Source: an uncultured Clostridia bacterium (GTDB lineage: Bacteria > Bacillota > Clostridia > Christensenellales > Aristaeellaceae). Taken from it: a DNA stretch of 57,553 bases. The notes under the pieces were generated by a model. The model had not been told where the DNA came from. It was given only the letters and a program-made list of their open reading frames with translations, and ran no database searches. Positions 15,884-23,485 of this stretch are shown in pieces. Location of the stretch: the NCBI GenBank assembly GCA_946408995.1, contig CAMJUL010000017.1:1-57553 (forward strand), written 5' to 3'. Each line of letters opens with the position of its first letter. Positions within the stretch are counted from its first letter, which is position 1. Both the position numbers and the translations under genes were made by a program.

Positions 15884-18241
15884 ATGAAGAGAATCGTCAG
15901 CTTCCTTGCAGCCCTGATGCTAGTTCTGAGCCTGCTGCCCGCAGCCCTGGCCGCGGAGGACGGCTACATCGCCGCCCCCTATGACCCCAACGAGGTCGAT
16001 CCCAGGGTCACCTATCTGGAGCCCGTCCTCTACCAGAACGAAAACGGCCCCACCATCGGCGTCACCACCGTAGGCGTCATCGTAAAGGACGGCCTGTACT
16101 TCAAGGACAGCAACAACAATCAGGAACTGGACGTCTTCGAGGACTGGCGCAACGACGCCCGGACCCGTGCCGAAGACCTGATCACGAAAATGACCCTGCT
16201 GGAGCAGGCAGGCTTCGTGATGAACGCCCTGATGGTCAATCCGGGTTCCCGCACCCTGGCGGAAGCGAAAAATGAGGACGGCACCATCGATCCCGCCAAG
16301 ATCCTGACCATCGTGCCGGAAGGCCAGTACACCACCAACCTGATGATGTTCAACACCTCCGCCACCGGTTTCGCCGGCTGCGACGATCAGGTCCTTACCC
16401 TGGGCAAGATCCGTGCCGCCGTGTACCGCGGCAACCTGAACTACGAAGCCTCCACCGTGGCGCTTCTCAACAACATCGCCAACAATGTGGCCGAGTGGGA
16501 TTCCGCCAAAGCCGGTACGCCCGCCGTGCCCTTCACTCTGATCTCCAACCCCATCTCCGCCGGCTTCCCGGATTCCCTGGGCATGGCCGCCGCAGTACAG
16601 GGGGACGGCAGCTATGACGCCATCCGCGAATACGCCGAGATCGACCGGCAGATGTGGGTTGCCCAGGGCATCAACGCCATGTACGGCCCCCAGATCGACC
16701 TGGCCTCCGACCCCCGCTGGTCCCGTAACAGCGGCACCTACGGCGAGCGTCCCGACGTGACCGCCGGCATCATCGCCGCCCTGGTGGAAGGCTATCAGCG
16801 CGGCAGAGACGGCATGAAGGAAGGCGCCGTGGCCCTGTCCGTCAAGCACTTTCCCGGCGACGGCTCCGCGGAAAACGGCTTTGAATCCCACAGCTATACC
16901 GGCCAGTGGCGCCTGTACCCCACCCCCGGCTCCCTGGAGAAATACCAGCTGGTCGCCTTCCAGGCCGCCATTGATGCCGGCACCGGCTCCATCATGCCCT
17001 GCTACTCCCGGGATACCAAGGACGCCCGCAGCGCCAAGCAGTCCTACCGCGGCTACGAATTCGAAGTCAAGGAGCTGGGCTCCGCCTATAACACCGAGAT
17101 CATCAACACCCTGCTCCGCGATGTCATGGGCTTCAACGGCTATGTAAACTCCGACTCCGGCATCACCACCCAGCAGACCTACGGCGTTGAAAACATGACC
17201 CTGATGCAGCGCTATGCCCTTCTGGTGCAGGCCGGCACCGACGCCATCGGCGCAGGGCTGTATCCCGACGGCATCGCCAGCGCCGTTCTGGTGGGCATCC
17301 TGCCCAAGGCCGATCTGGACCGCGCCAACATCAACCGTGCCACCGCCTACTTCCTCCAGGGCCGGTTCGACAATCCCTATGTGGATTATGAGGCCGCCGA
17401 CACCGTGCGCAGCACCAACATCCAGACCGCCAAGGCCCAGGCCTACGAGCTCCATCAGAAGGCCGTCGTCCTGCTCAAAAACAGCAACGGCACCCTGCCC
17501 GTCACCGAAACCGGCAAAAAAGTCTACATTGCCTCCTTCACCGGCAAAGGGGCGGATGATGCCGCCGTGGAAGCGCTGACGGCCCTCTTTGAGGAGCGCG
17601 GCTTCGAAATCGTGAAAAAAGCCGACAAAGCCGACATCGCGTATCTGTATGTCGCCCCCACCGCCACCTATACCGGCGCCGCCGGCTCCTCCGAAGCTGT
17701 GCTTTCCCTGGTAGAGGAATTCGAAGTGGACGAGCGCGACAAAGCCAACGACACCCAGGCCAAGACCGGTGAAAAGATCGCCGTCACCACCCTGGAAGAC
17801 GTGGACGAGATCCCCGGCATTGCAGAAGCCGTGCATGCCAACGGCGGCAAGGTCATCGCCACCGTGGTGTGCAACTCCCCCTGGATCCTGACCAACCTGG
17901 AGCCCTACTGCGACGCCATCACCGTCAACTACACCACCTCCGGCGCCAGCATCGCCAGCGCCTACAGTGCCCAGCTGGACGTGATCACCGGCAAATTCAA
18001 CCCGGTGGGCAAGCTGTCCATGACCCTGGTCTCCTCCGAGGAGGTCATTGCCCTGACCTACGGCGTTGAACTGGAAGACGGCACCGTGGCCGAGATCTGC
18101 GCCTCCCCCAACGACGTGCCCGGCTACGACAAGGATCAGTACATCGATCCCGAAGTGCTCTCCAAGGTCCCCGGCGGCAGCTATGCTTACTGCGATGCCG
18201 ATGGCAATTACTACTTCTCCGGCTTCGGTCTGAGCTATTGA
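15884..18241 (+). CDS. Secreted GH3 beta-glycosidase, tandem copy 2
   Basis: A 785-residue paralogue of the preceding gene, with the same signal peptide style (cleavage after ALA), the same KHFPGDG motif and NSDSG carrying the nucleophile Asp. The two align end to end. Differences cluster around residues 130-190 and 540-660, the latter in the C-domain where copy 1 has an extra glycine-rich stretch (SGGGSGFGQG). This suggests different subsite contacts and perhaps a different beta-linked substrate. The ATG at 15884 follows AAGGAG. Each copy has its own terminator and matching regulatory block, so they are separate transcription units likely under one regulator. Confidence 0.9.
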   Translation: MKRIVSFLAALMLVLSLLPAALAAEDGYIAAPYDPNEVDPRVTYLEPVLYQNENGPTIGVTTVGVIVKDGLYFKDSNNNQELDVFEDWRNDARTRAEDLITKMTLLEQAGFVMNALMVNPGSRTLAEAKNEDGTIDPAKILTIVPEGQYTTNLMMFNTSATGFAGCDDQVLTLGKIRAAVYRGNLNYEASTVALLNNIANNVAEWDSAKAGTPAVPFTLISNPISAGFPDSLGMAAAVQGDGSYDAIREYAEIDRQMWVAQGINAMYGPQIDLASDPRWSRNSGTYGERPDVTAGIIAALVEGYQRGRDGMKEGAVALSVKHFPGDGSAENGFESHSYTGQWRLYPTPGSLEKYQLVAFQAAIDAGTGSIMPCYSRDTKDARSAKQSYRGYEFEVKELGSAYNTEIINTLLRDVMGFNGYVNSDSGITTQQTYGVENMTLMQRYALLVQAGTDAIGAGLYPDGIASAVLVGILPKADLDRANINRATAYFLQGRFDNPYVDYEAADTVRSTNIQTAKAQAYELHQKAVVLLKNSNGTLPVTETGKKVYIASFTGKGADDAAVEALTALFEERGFEIVKKADKADIAYLYVAPTATYTGAAGSSEAVLSLVEEFEVDERDKANDTQAKTGEKIAVTTLEDVDEIPGIAEAVHANGGKVIATVVCNSPWILTNLEPYCDAITVNYTTSGASIASAYSAQLDVITGKFNPVGKLSMTLVSSEEVIALTYGVELEDGTVAEICASPNDVPGYDKDQYIDPEVLSKVPGGSYAYCDADGNYYFSGFGLSY
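18071..18186 (+). repeat. 116-nt identical repeat, copy 2 (3' end of GH3 copy 2)
   Basis: Partner of 15312-15427: direct repeat, same orientation, within coding sequence for the GH3 C-terminus, about 2.76 kb apart. Confidence 0.85.
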
Positions 18242-18255
18242 GTTTTCCCCTTGCA

Positions 18256-18285
18256 GGGCGGCGGGATTTCCCGCCGCCCTTTTTC
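18256..18285 (+). terminator. Intrinsic terminator after GH3 copy 2
   Basis: Stem GGGCGGCGGG (18256-18265) with CCCGCCGCCC (18270-18279), 4-nt loop, then TTTTTT. Confidence 0.95.
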
Positions 18286-18295
18286 CGTTTCTCCC

Positions 18296-18324
18296 TTTAC
18301 ACTTTTCCCGCTTTCGTTTATCAT
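18296..18324 (+). promoter_or_regulatory. Sigma-A-type promoter for the sialidase-fold gene
   Basis: TTTACA (18296-18301), 17-nt spacer, TATCAT (18319-18324). Both boxes match consensus at five of six positions, and the promoter lies just past the upstream terminator. Confidence 0.75.
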
Positions 18325-18381
18325 ACCTTTGAAAAGCCAGGACAGGAAAAACCGCATTCGGACCCGTTTGGAGGGATGAAC

Positions 18382-19434
18382 TTGCTCAGCGCCGTTCATG
18401 TCGTCAAAGAAGACCTCTTTGGGGAAGACCGCCCCTTTGACAGCTGCCACGCGTCCACCCTGCTTCCGCTTCCCGGCGGGGACCTTTTGTGCGCCTACTT
18501 TGGCGGCTCCTGGGAAAAATCCCCGGACACCGCCATCTGGGTCTCCCGCCGCCGCCGCGGCCGGTGGGAGCCGCCCCGCGTTGCTTCGGACATCCGGGAC
18601 ATCCCTTTGTGGAACCCCGTGCTCTTCCGCCTCCTGGATGGAAGGATCCGCCTGTTCTTCAAGGCCGGAAGGGAGATCCCGGAGTGGAAAACCTTTTACG
18701 TGGACAGCGCGGACGAGGGGGAGACCTTTACCGCCCCCCTGGAGCTGGTCCCCGGGGACTTTTCCGGCGGCCGCGGCCCGGTCAAAAACAAGCCCATCCG
18801 GCTCCGGAACGGCACGGTGGCGGCCCCCACCTCCGTGGAAAGCGCCAGCCTTTGGGACTGCTTTGTCGACCTTTCCGACGACGACTGCGCCACCTGGCAA
18901 AAAAGCGCCCCCGTGCCCCTGCGCCGGGTGCTGCTCCGGGAAGGGGGCAGCGTGGACCCCCAGGTCATCCACCGGCCCTATGATCCGCACCTGCTCTTTG
19001 GCCGGGGCATGATCCAGCCCACCCTGTGGGAGGATAAGGAGGGCGGCGTCCACATGCTGTGCCGCACCACCAGTTCCCGGATCTTCCGCAGCGATTCCCC
19101 GGACGGCGGACGCACCTGGTGCCTGGCCTACGACACCGGCCTTCCCAACAACAACTCCGGCATCGATCTTTGCGCCCTGCCGGGGGGCGGGCTGCTCCTG
19201 GTCTCCAATCCCCGGGAAAACCTGCCCGGCCTCGGCAAGGGCCCACGCACGCCCCTGACCGCTTCCCTCTCCACGGACGGGGGACGCTCCTTCCGCACGG
19301 TCCTGACGCTGGAGGACCAGGCGGGCCATTTTTCCTATCCAGCCGTCCTCTGTCAGGATAACCGCATCCTCGTCTCCTACACCTGGATGCGGCAGCGGAT
19401 CCGGCTTTGCTTCTTTTCGCTGGAGGAGGAGTGA
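18382..19434 (+). CDS. Sialidase-fold (BNR/Asp-box) six-bladed propeller hydrolase
   Basis: About 350 residues. It matches the PF13088-type family in which the first blade reads STLLPLPGGDLLCAYFGG then SPDTAIWVSRR. Asp-box motifs SPDGGRTW and STDGGRSF follow, and FGRGMIQPTLWEDKEGG and GLPNNNSGID are typical family sequence. There is no signal peptide, so it acts in the cytoplasm. These proteins are often annotated exo-alpha-sialidase, but no sialic acid genes are here. In Bacteroides a GH33 enzyme removes DHA from rhamnogalacturonan II, a better fit to this locus. TTG at 18382 is seven bases after GGAGG; ATG at 18376 abuts the ribosome site and is less likely. Confidence 0.75.
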   Translation: MLSAVHVVKEDLFGEDRPFDSCHASTLLPLPGGDLLCAYFGGSWEKSPDTAIWVSRRRRGRWEPPRVASDIRDIPLWNPVLFRLLDGRIRLFFKAGREIPEWKTFYVDSADEGETFTAPLELVPGDFSGGRGPVKNKPIRLRNGTVAAPTSVESASLWDCFVDLSDDDCATWQKSAPVPLRRVLLREGGSVDPQVIHRPYDPHLLFGRGMIQPTLWEDKEGGVHMLCRTTSSRIFRSDSPDGGRTWCLAYDTGLPNNNSGIDLCALPGGGLLLVSNPRENLPGLGKGPRTPLTASLSTDGGRSFRTVLTLEDQAGHFSYPAVLCQDNRILVSYTWMRQRIRLCFFSLEEE

Positions 19435-19476
19435 TCCTTCCGTTTTGCTTCCCGCTTTTTTCATGCGCTTTTATTC

Positions 19477-19510
19477 GTCCCGGCCGTTTTCCCGGCTGCG
19501 GACGTTTTTT
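19477..19510 (+). terminator. Probable terminator of the sialidase-fold gene
   Basis: GTCCCGGCCG pairs with CGGCTG-C-GGAC (one G-U pair, one bulged C), a TTTTCC loop, then GTTTTTT. Confidence 0.65.
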
Positions 19511-19555
19511 CTTTATGCTCAGAAAAAAGACATATAAAAGATAAATATTTTACTT

Positions 19556-19567
19556 AACAAACTAAAC
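19556..19567. promoter_or_regulatory. Candidate operator half-site
   Basis: AACAAACTAAAC differs only in its last base from the reverse complement of the right arm of the 19738-19773 palindrome. A related AAGCTAAAC occurs at about 19679-19687. Confidence 0.4.
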
Positions 19568-19737
19568 AGGCTTTTCTTTCTCCTCCTTTGTCGTCGGCCG
19601 AAACGGCAGAAACCGTTTTCTTCCGTTTCGGAGGCGTTTCTTTCAATCTTTTTTTAAATGGCCTTATCTTTCCCTTTTAAGCTAAACTCTTCCCGCCCGG
19701 TTCCAGCGTACACGGAGCTTTTCGGCCCGAAGAACTG

Positions 19738-19773
19738 AACAAGCTAAATTATGTACAAAACATTTAGTTTGTT
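19738..19773. promoter_or_regulatory. Candidate operator palindrome upstream of the ABC importer promoter
   Basis: AACAAGCTAAAT (19738-19749) and ATTTAGTTTGTT (19762-19773) are inverted copies matching at 11 of 12 bases, with a 12-nt spacer. The right arm ends 6 nt before the -35 box, a position typical for an activator, or a repressor that blocks the -35. Confidence 0.6.
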
Positions 19774-19779
19774 TTATCC

Positions 19780-19808
19780 TTGACATTTTAAAACGAGTTT
19801 GCTATACT
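19780..19808 (+). promoter_or_regulatory. Near-consensus sigma-A promoter for the first ABC importer
   Basis: TTGACA (19780-19785), 17-nt spacer, TATACT (19803-19808). This is the best promoter in the window and lies 70 nt before the first permease gene. Confidence 0.9.
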
Positions 19809-19880
19809 GAAATCAACCAATTCCAATGAGTCTGCTTGTCGTCTCTTCCCCGTTCAACGCAGGAATGGAGCGAATAAATC

Positions 19881-20825
19881 ATGAAAGAATCCAACAGAAC
19901 CGCCGCCGCGAAGCGGAAGTCTTTTCGTTTCCGCCTGAGCAACACCTGGGATCTCTATTTTTTCCTGATCCCCACCGTGGTTTACTTTGTCCTGTTCCAT
20001 TACGCCCCTATGTACGGCCTGCAGATCGCCTTTAAAACCTTCAAGATCCGGCAGGGCATCTGGGGGAGTCCCTGGGCAAACCCCTGGTATTACCAGTTTG
20101 AACGCCTCTTTTCCACCAGCCTCCTGCAGACGGCCCTGGTCAACACCCTGGCGCTGAGCGCCTATTCCCTGGCCTTCGGGTTTCTGCCCCCCATCATTCT
20201 GGCGCTGATGCTCAACCAGGTTTCCAACCTCCGGTTTAAAAAATTCGTCCAGACCGTGTCCTACGCCCCCCATTTCATCAGCGTGGTGGTCATGGTCAGC
20301 ATGCTCTTTTGCATGTTCTCCACCACCAACGGCATCGTGACCCGGCTGCTGGGGCTCTTTGGCCTGGGGCCCTATCCCGTCACCAGCGAGGCCCGGTATT
20401 TCCGCGGGCTCTACGTCGGATCGGACATCTGGCAGAACATGGGGTTTTCCGCCATCATCTACATTGCAGCGCTCTCGGGCATCAGCCCCGAACTGCATGA
20501 GGCGGCCGTCATCGACGGCGCCAACAAGGCCCAGCGCATCTGGCACGTGGATATCCCGGGCATCCTCCCCACCATTACCATCCTTCTGATCCTGCGCAGC
20601 GGCTCCATTATGAGCGTCGGGTTCCAGAAGGTCTACCTGATGCAGACCTCCCTGAACCTGAGCAAATCGGAGATCCTGTCCACCTACGTCTACAAGGTGG
20701 GCCTGGAAAACGGCGATTTCAGCTTTTCCACGGCTGTGGGCATGTTCAACTCCGTGGTGAATTTCATCCTGATCATTTCGGTCAACGCCATTACCCGGCG
20801 TCTGAGCGAAACCAGCCTGTGGTAA
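19881..20825 (+). CDS. ABC sugar importer permease (LplB/YteP type)
   Basis: A 314-residue inner-membrane permease with six predicted helices. It is the first of the permease pair in CUT1-type oligosaccharide importers: FHYAPMYGLQIAFKTFK near the N-terminus is the LplB/YteP signature. The EAA loop, which docks the ATPase, is near HEAAVIDGANKAQRIWHVDIP. No ATPase gene is in the operon; these importers usually borrow a shared MsmX-like ATPase encoded elsewhere. Family members import rhamnogalacturonan or alginate-type oligosaccharides. The ATG has GGAG about 14 nt upstream, a weak site. Confidence 0.92.
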   Translation: MKESNRTAAAKRKSFRFRLSNTWDLYFFLIPTVVYFVLFHYAPMYGLQIAFKTFKIRQGIWGSPWANPWYYQFERLFSTSLLQTALVNTLALSAYSLAFGFLPPIILALMLNQVSNLRFKKFVQTVSYAPHFISVVVMVSMLFCMFSTTNGIVTRLLGLFGLGPYPVTSEARYFRGLYVGSDIWQNMGFSAIIYIAALSGISPELHEAAVIDGANKAQRIWHVDIPGILPTITILLILRSGSIMSVGFQKVYLMQTSLNLSKSEILSTYVYKVGLENGDFSFSTAVGMFNSVVNFILIISVNAITRRLSETSLW

Positions 20826-20835
20826 GGGGGGGGGG
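20826..20835 (+). repeat. Run of ten G in the ribosome binding site of the second permease
   Basis: Ten consecutive G directly follow the TAA of the first permease gene and form the Shine-Dalgarno region (GGGGGGAG) of the next gene, whose ATG is at 20842. Such tracts can gain or lose bases by slippage, changing ribosome spacing without changing either protein. It may also be a sequencing-sensitive spot. Confidence 0.6.
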
Positions 20836-20841
20836 AGCGCC

Positions 20842-21759
20842 ATGACGGAAAAAGCCAATGCCTCCAGAGGCAAAGCCATCCGCAAAACCAAATTCGACAC
20901 GATCTTTGACGTGATCAATTATACCCTTTTGAGTCTTCTGACCCTTTCCTACCTCTACATCCTCATTTTTACCGTCAGCGCCTCTTTTTCCGACCCCAAC
21001 GCGGTCTACTCCGGGAAGGTCATCCTGTGGCCGGTGGACTTCACCCTGCAGGGCTATCAGCGGGTCTTCCAGGAAAAGATGCTCTGGACCGGCTACCTGA
21101 ACTCCATCATTTACATGGTGGTGGGCACCCTGATCAGCACCGTTCTGACCCTGACCGGGGCCTACGCCCTCTCCCGCAGGGATCTGCCCGGGCGGGACAT
21201 CCTGACGGGGCTTCTGGTATTCACCATGTTCTTTTCCGGCGGCATCATCCCCCTGTACCTGATCGTCCGGTCCATGAAAATGCTCAACACCATGTGGGCG
21301 CTGGTGCTGCCGGGGGCCATCAGCATGTCCAACCTGATCATCGCCCGCACATTTTTCACCAACAACATTCCCGACGGGCTTCTGGACGCGGCGAAGATCG
21401 ACGGCTGCAACAACCTCAGGTTCTTTTTCAGCATCGTCCTCCCCCTGTCCAAGCCCATCATCGCCGTCATCGCGCTGTACTACGCCATCGGCCTCTGGAA
21501 CGATTATTTCAATGCCATGATCTACATCAAGACCCGGGCCGCCTACCCGCTGCAGCTCTTCCTCAGGGAGATCCTGATCTCCTCCCAGACCTCCTCGGCC
21601 ATGACCGGCGACGTCCTGGAGCAGGAACTTCTGGCTCAGCTGCAGGAGATCATCAAATACACCCTGATCGTGGTGGGCAGCGTGCCGCTGCTGGTCATCT
21701 ATCCCTTCCTGCAGAAGTATTTCGTGCAGGGCGTCATGATCGGGTCCCTGAAAGGATAA
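20842..21759 (+). CDS. ABC sugar importer permease (LplC/YtcP type)
   Basis: A 305-residue permease with six predicted helices, the second half of the membrane channel. The EAA loop is DAAKIDGCNNLRFFFSIVLP. The C-terminus YPFLQKYFVQGVMIGSLKG is the usual family ending. It follows the first permease by 16 nt and precedes the binding-protein gene. Translation depends on an unusual G-rich ribosome site containing ten G in a row. It pairs with the first permease and an ATPase encoded elsewhere. Confidence 0.92.
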   Translation: MTEKANASRGKAIRKTKFDTIFDVINYTLLSLLTLSYLYILIFTVSASFSDPNAVYSGKVILWPVDFTLQGYQRVFQEKMLWTGYLNSIIYMVVGTLISTVLTLTGAYALSRRDLPGRDILTGLLVFTMFFSGGIIPLYLIVRSMKMLNTMWALVLPGAISMSNLIIARTFFTNNIPDGLLDAAKIDGCNNLRFFFSIVLPLSKPIIAVIALYYAIGLWNDYFNAMIYIKTRAAYPLQLFLREILISSQTSSAMTGDVLEQELLAQLQEIIKYTLIVVGSVPLLVIYPFLQKYFVQGVMIGSLKG

Positions 21760-21783
21760 TTCTCCGCCTGAGGCGGAAATTAT
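21756..21783 (+). other. Intercistronic stem-loop before the binding-protein gene
   Basis: ATAATT-C-TCCGCC pairs with GGCGGA-AATTAT around a TGA loop, and the permease stop codon is inside the stem. There is no T-run. Hairpins here often protect the downstream mRNA so that more binding protein than permease is made. A matching hairpin sits at the same place in the second ABC operon (47427-47445). Confidence 0.55.
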
Positions 21784-21805
21784 AGAATCAAAGGAGGTTT
21801 GTTCC

Positions 21806-23413
21806 ATGAAAAAAAGGTTCGCACTGTTCCTCGCGCTGGTGCTTGTCCTGCTGAATGTCGGCGGGGCGCTGGCGGACACGTCCATCCTGAACACGGAATC
21901 CGTTTATCCCGTCGTCACTTCCGAGCTGACGCTGGATATGCTCGGACCCCGTGACGCCGCCCAGGGCGAATGGGAAGACCTGAAGTTCTTCAAAAAATGG
22001 CAGGAGATCACCGGCGTCAAGCTGAACATCGAAACCGTGCCCGAGGACAACTGGAACACGGCCATCAACCTGCGCATGATGGAAGAGGGCAACCTGCCGG
22101 ACTTCCTCTACGCCGCGCAGATCACCGCCGCCCAGGAAGTGGACTGGGGCGATGACCAGGGCATCCTGCTGCCTCTGGAAGACCTGATCAAGGAGTATAT
22201 GCCCAACCTTTCCGCCCTGCTGGACGCGGATCCCGTGCTCCGCTCCTCCATCACCACCCCTGAAGGGCACATCTACTGCCTGCCCTGGATCAACGACATG
22301 CCCCGCGACCTGACCAGCGGCAAGTACTGGATCAACAACACCTGGCTGCAGAAGCTGGGCATCGCCGAGCCCAAGACCGTGGACGAGCTCTACGCGGCCC
22401 TGAAGGCCTTCAAGGAGCAGGATCCCAACGGCAACGGCCAGGCCGACGAGATCCCCTACAGCGGCACCAAGCAGATCAAGGACTTCTACCGCACCCTGGC
22501 CTGGTGGGGCAAGAACATCGACAACGACAAGCAGCTGGGCACCACCGAGAACGGTGAAGTGTACTACGGCCCCCTGACCCCCGAATGGAAAGAAATGGTC
22601 ACCTTCTGGGCCAACGCCTGGGCGGACGGCCTGGTGGATCCCCAGATCTTTGAAATGGATTCTGCCGCGCTGAAAGCCAAGGGACAGGCCGAAGGGGATC
22701 AGACCCTGGGCATGTTCCAGACCGCCGGCGCCTTCCTGGTGGTCCCCTCCGCGCAGAACGAGGACTACACCATCGTGGCCTGCCTGACCAAGAACGAGGG
22801 CGACACCCCCGTCTGGACCCGCACCACCGGTCTGACCCGCGGCACCATGGCCATCACCTGCGAGTGCGAATATCCCGAAGTGGTCTGCCGCATGGCCGAC
22901 TGGGTCTATGAATGGAAAGAGTACGAAGGCGGCATCTACAACATGCGCGGCGAAGCCGGCGTCGACTTCTACTATGTGGACGAGAACGGCGAGCAGACCG
23001 AACAGGCCAAGATCGACCGCAAGCACCTGGTGCTGGAATACACCGGCTATGATTCCTTCGAGGTCAAGCGTGCCAAGGTGCTGACGGCCAACTCCGGCTC
23101 CACCACCCCCGGCATCGGCGGCGGCACCATGCCCCAGGTCATTTACCCCCTGAACGACTGGATCAACGCCGAAGTCGAACGGCAGCAGATCCCCTACTGG
23201 AAGGTCGCCTATCCGGACGTGTATCTGTCCGCTGAAGACACCAACCGCGCGGCGGACCTGAAAGTCCAGCTGGACTACGCCGTGGAGACCTGGACCGCGC
23301 AGTTCATCACCGGCAGCAAGTCCGTGGAGACGGATTATGATGCCTTCATGAACGAGATCCAGAAGCTGGGTGAGGAATACCAGGCCATCTATCAGGCCGC
23401 TTACGCGAAATAA
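21806..23413 (+). CDS. ABC importer extracellular solute-binding protein
   Basis: A 535-residue binding protein of the LipO/YtcQ type that accompanies LplB/YtcP permeases and captures oligosaccharides outside the cell. The signal sequence MKKRFALFLALVLVLLNVGG ends in ALA with no cysteine, so no lipobox is visible. That is unusual for a Gram-positive binding protein and differs from the second one in this window, which has LLVGC. The mature part has GNGQADEIPYSG near residue 210, a calcium-loop-like segment common in this family. AAGGAGG precedes the ATG. It ends the operon before a strong terminator. The ligand cannot be read from sequence. Confidence 0.9.
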   Translation: MKKRFALFLALVLVLLNVGGALADTSILNTESVYPVVTSELTLDMLGPRDAAQGEWEDLKFFKKWQEITGVKLNIETVPEDNWNTAINLRMMEEGNLPDFLYAAQITAAQEVDWGDDQGILLPLEDLIKEYMPNLSALLDADPVLRSSITTPEGHIYCLPWINDMPRDLTSGKYWINNTWLQKLGIAEPKTVDELYAALKAFKEQDPNGNGQADEIPYSGTKQIKDFYRTLAWWGKNIDNDKQLGTTENGEVYYGPLTPEWKEMVTFWANAWADGLVDPQIFEMDSAALKAKGQAEGDQTLGMFQTAGAFLVVPSAQNEDYTIVACLTKNEGDTPVWTRTTGLTRGTMAITCECEYPEVVCRMADWVYEWKEYEGGIYNMRGEAGVDFYYVDENGEQTEQAKIDRKHLVLEYTGYDSFEVKRAKVLTANSGSTTPGIGGGTMPQVIYPLNDWINAEVERQQIPYWKVAYPDVYLSAEDTNRAADLKVQLDYAVETWTAQFITGSKSVETDYDAFMNEIQKLGEEYQAIYQAAYAK

Positions 23414-23431
23414 GGTTCCAATAACGCATTG

Positions 23432-23468
23432 GGGGCGCAGCCGATCGGCTGCGCCCCTGTTTTTTTTG
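23432..23468 (+). terminator. Intrinsic terminator of the first ABC importer operon
   Basis: A 12-bp perfect stem GGGGCGCAGCCG (23432-23443) with its complement (23446-23457), followed by TG and eight T. On the other strand there is no T-run, so termination of the convergent minus-strand operon here is less certain. Confidence 0.93.
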
Positions 23469-23485
23469 TTTATGGAGGATTCGTG

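Larger units (their letters stand above)
19435..19880 (+). other. AT-rich regulatory intergenic region before the first ABC importer
   Basis: 446 nt with no gene. It is much more AT-rich than its surroundings. In order it holds a terminator for the upstream gene (19477-19510), a half-operator AACAAACTAAAC (19556-19567), an inverted repeat CCGAAACGG/CCGTTTCGG (19598-19606 and 19623-19631), an imperfect palindrome (19738-19773) and a near-consensus promoter (19780-19808). Confidence 0.7.

Noticed and set aside
18382-19434. Calling this gene a true exo-alpha-sialidase
   Set aside because: The fold fits, but nothing in the window handles sialic acid and the catalytic arginine triad could not be confirmed by eye.
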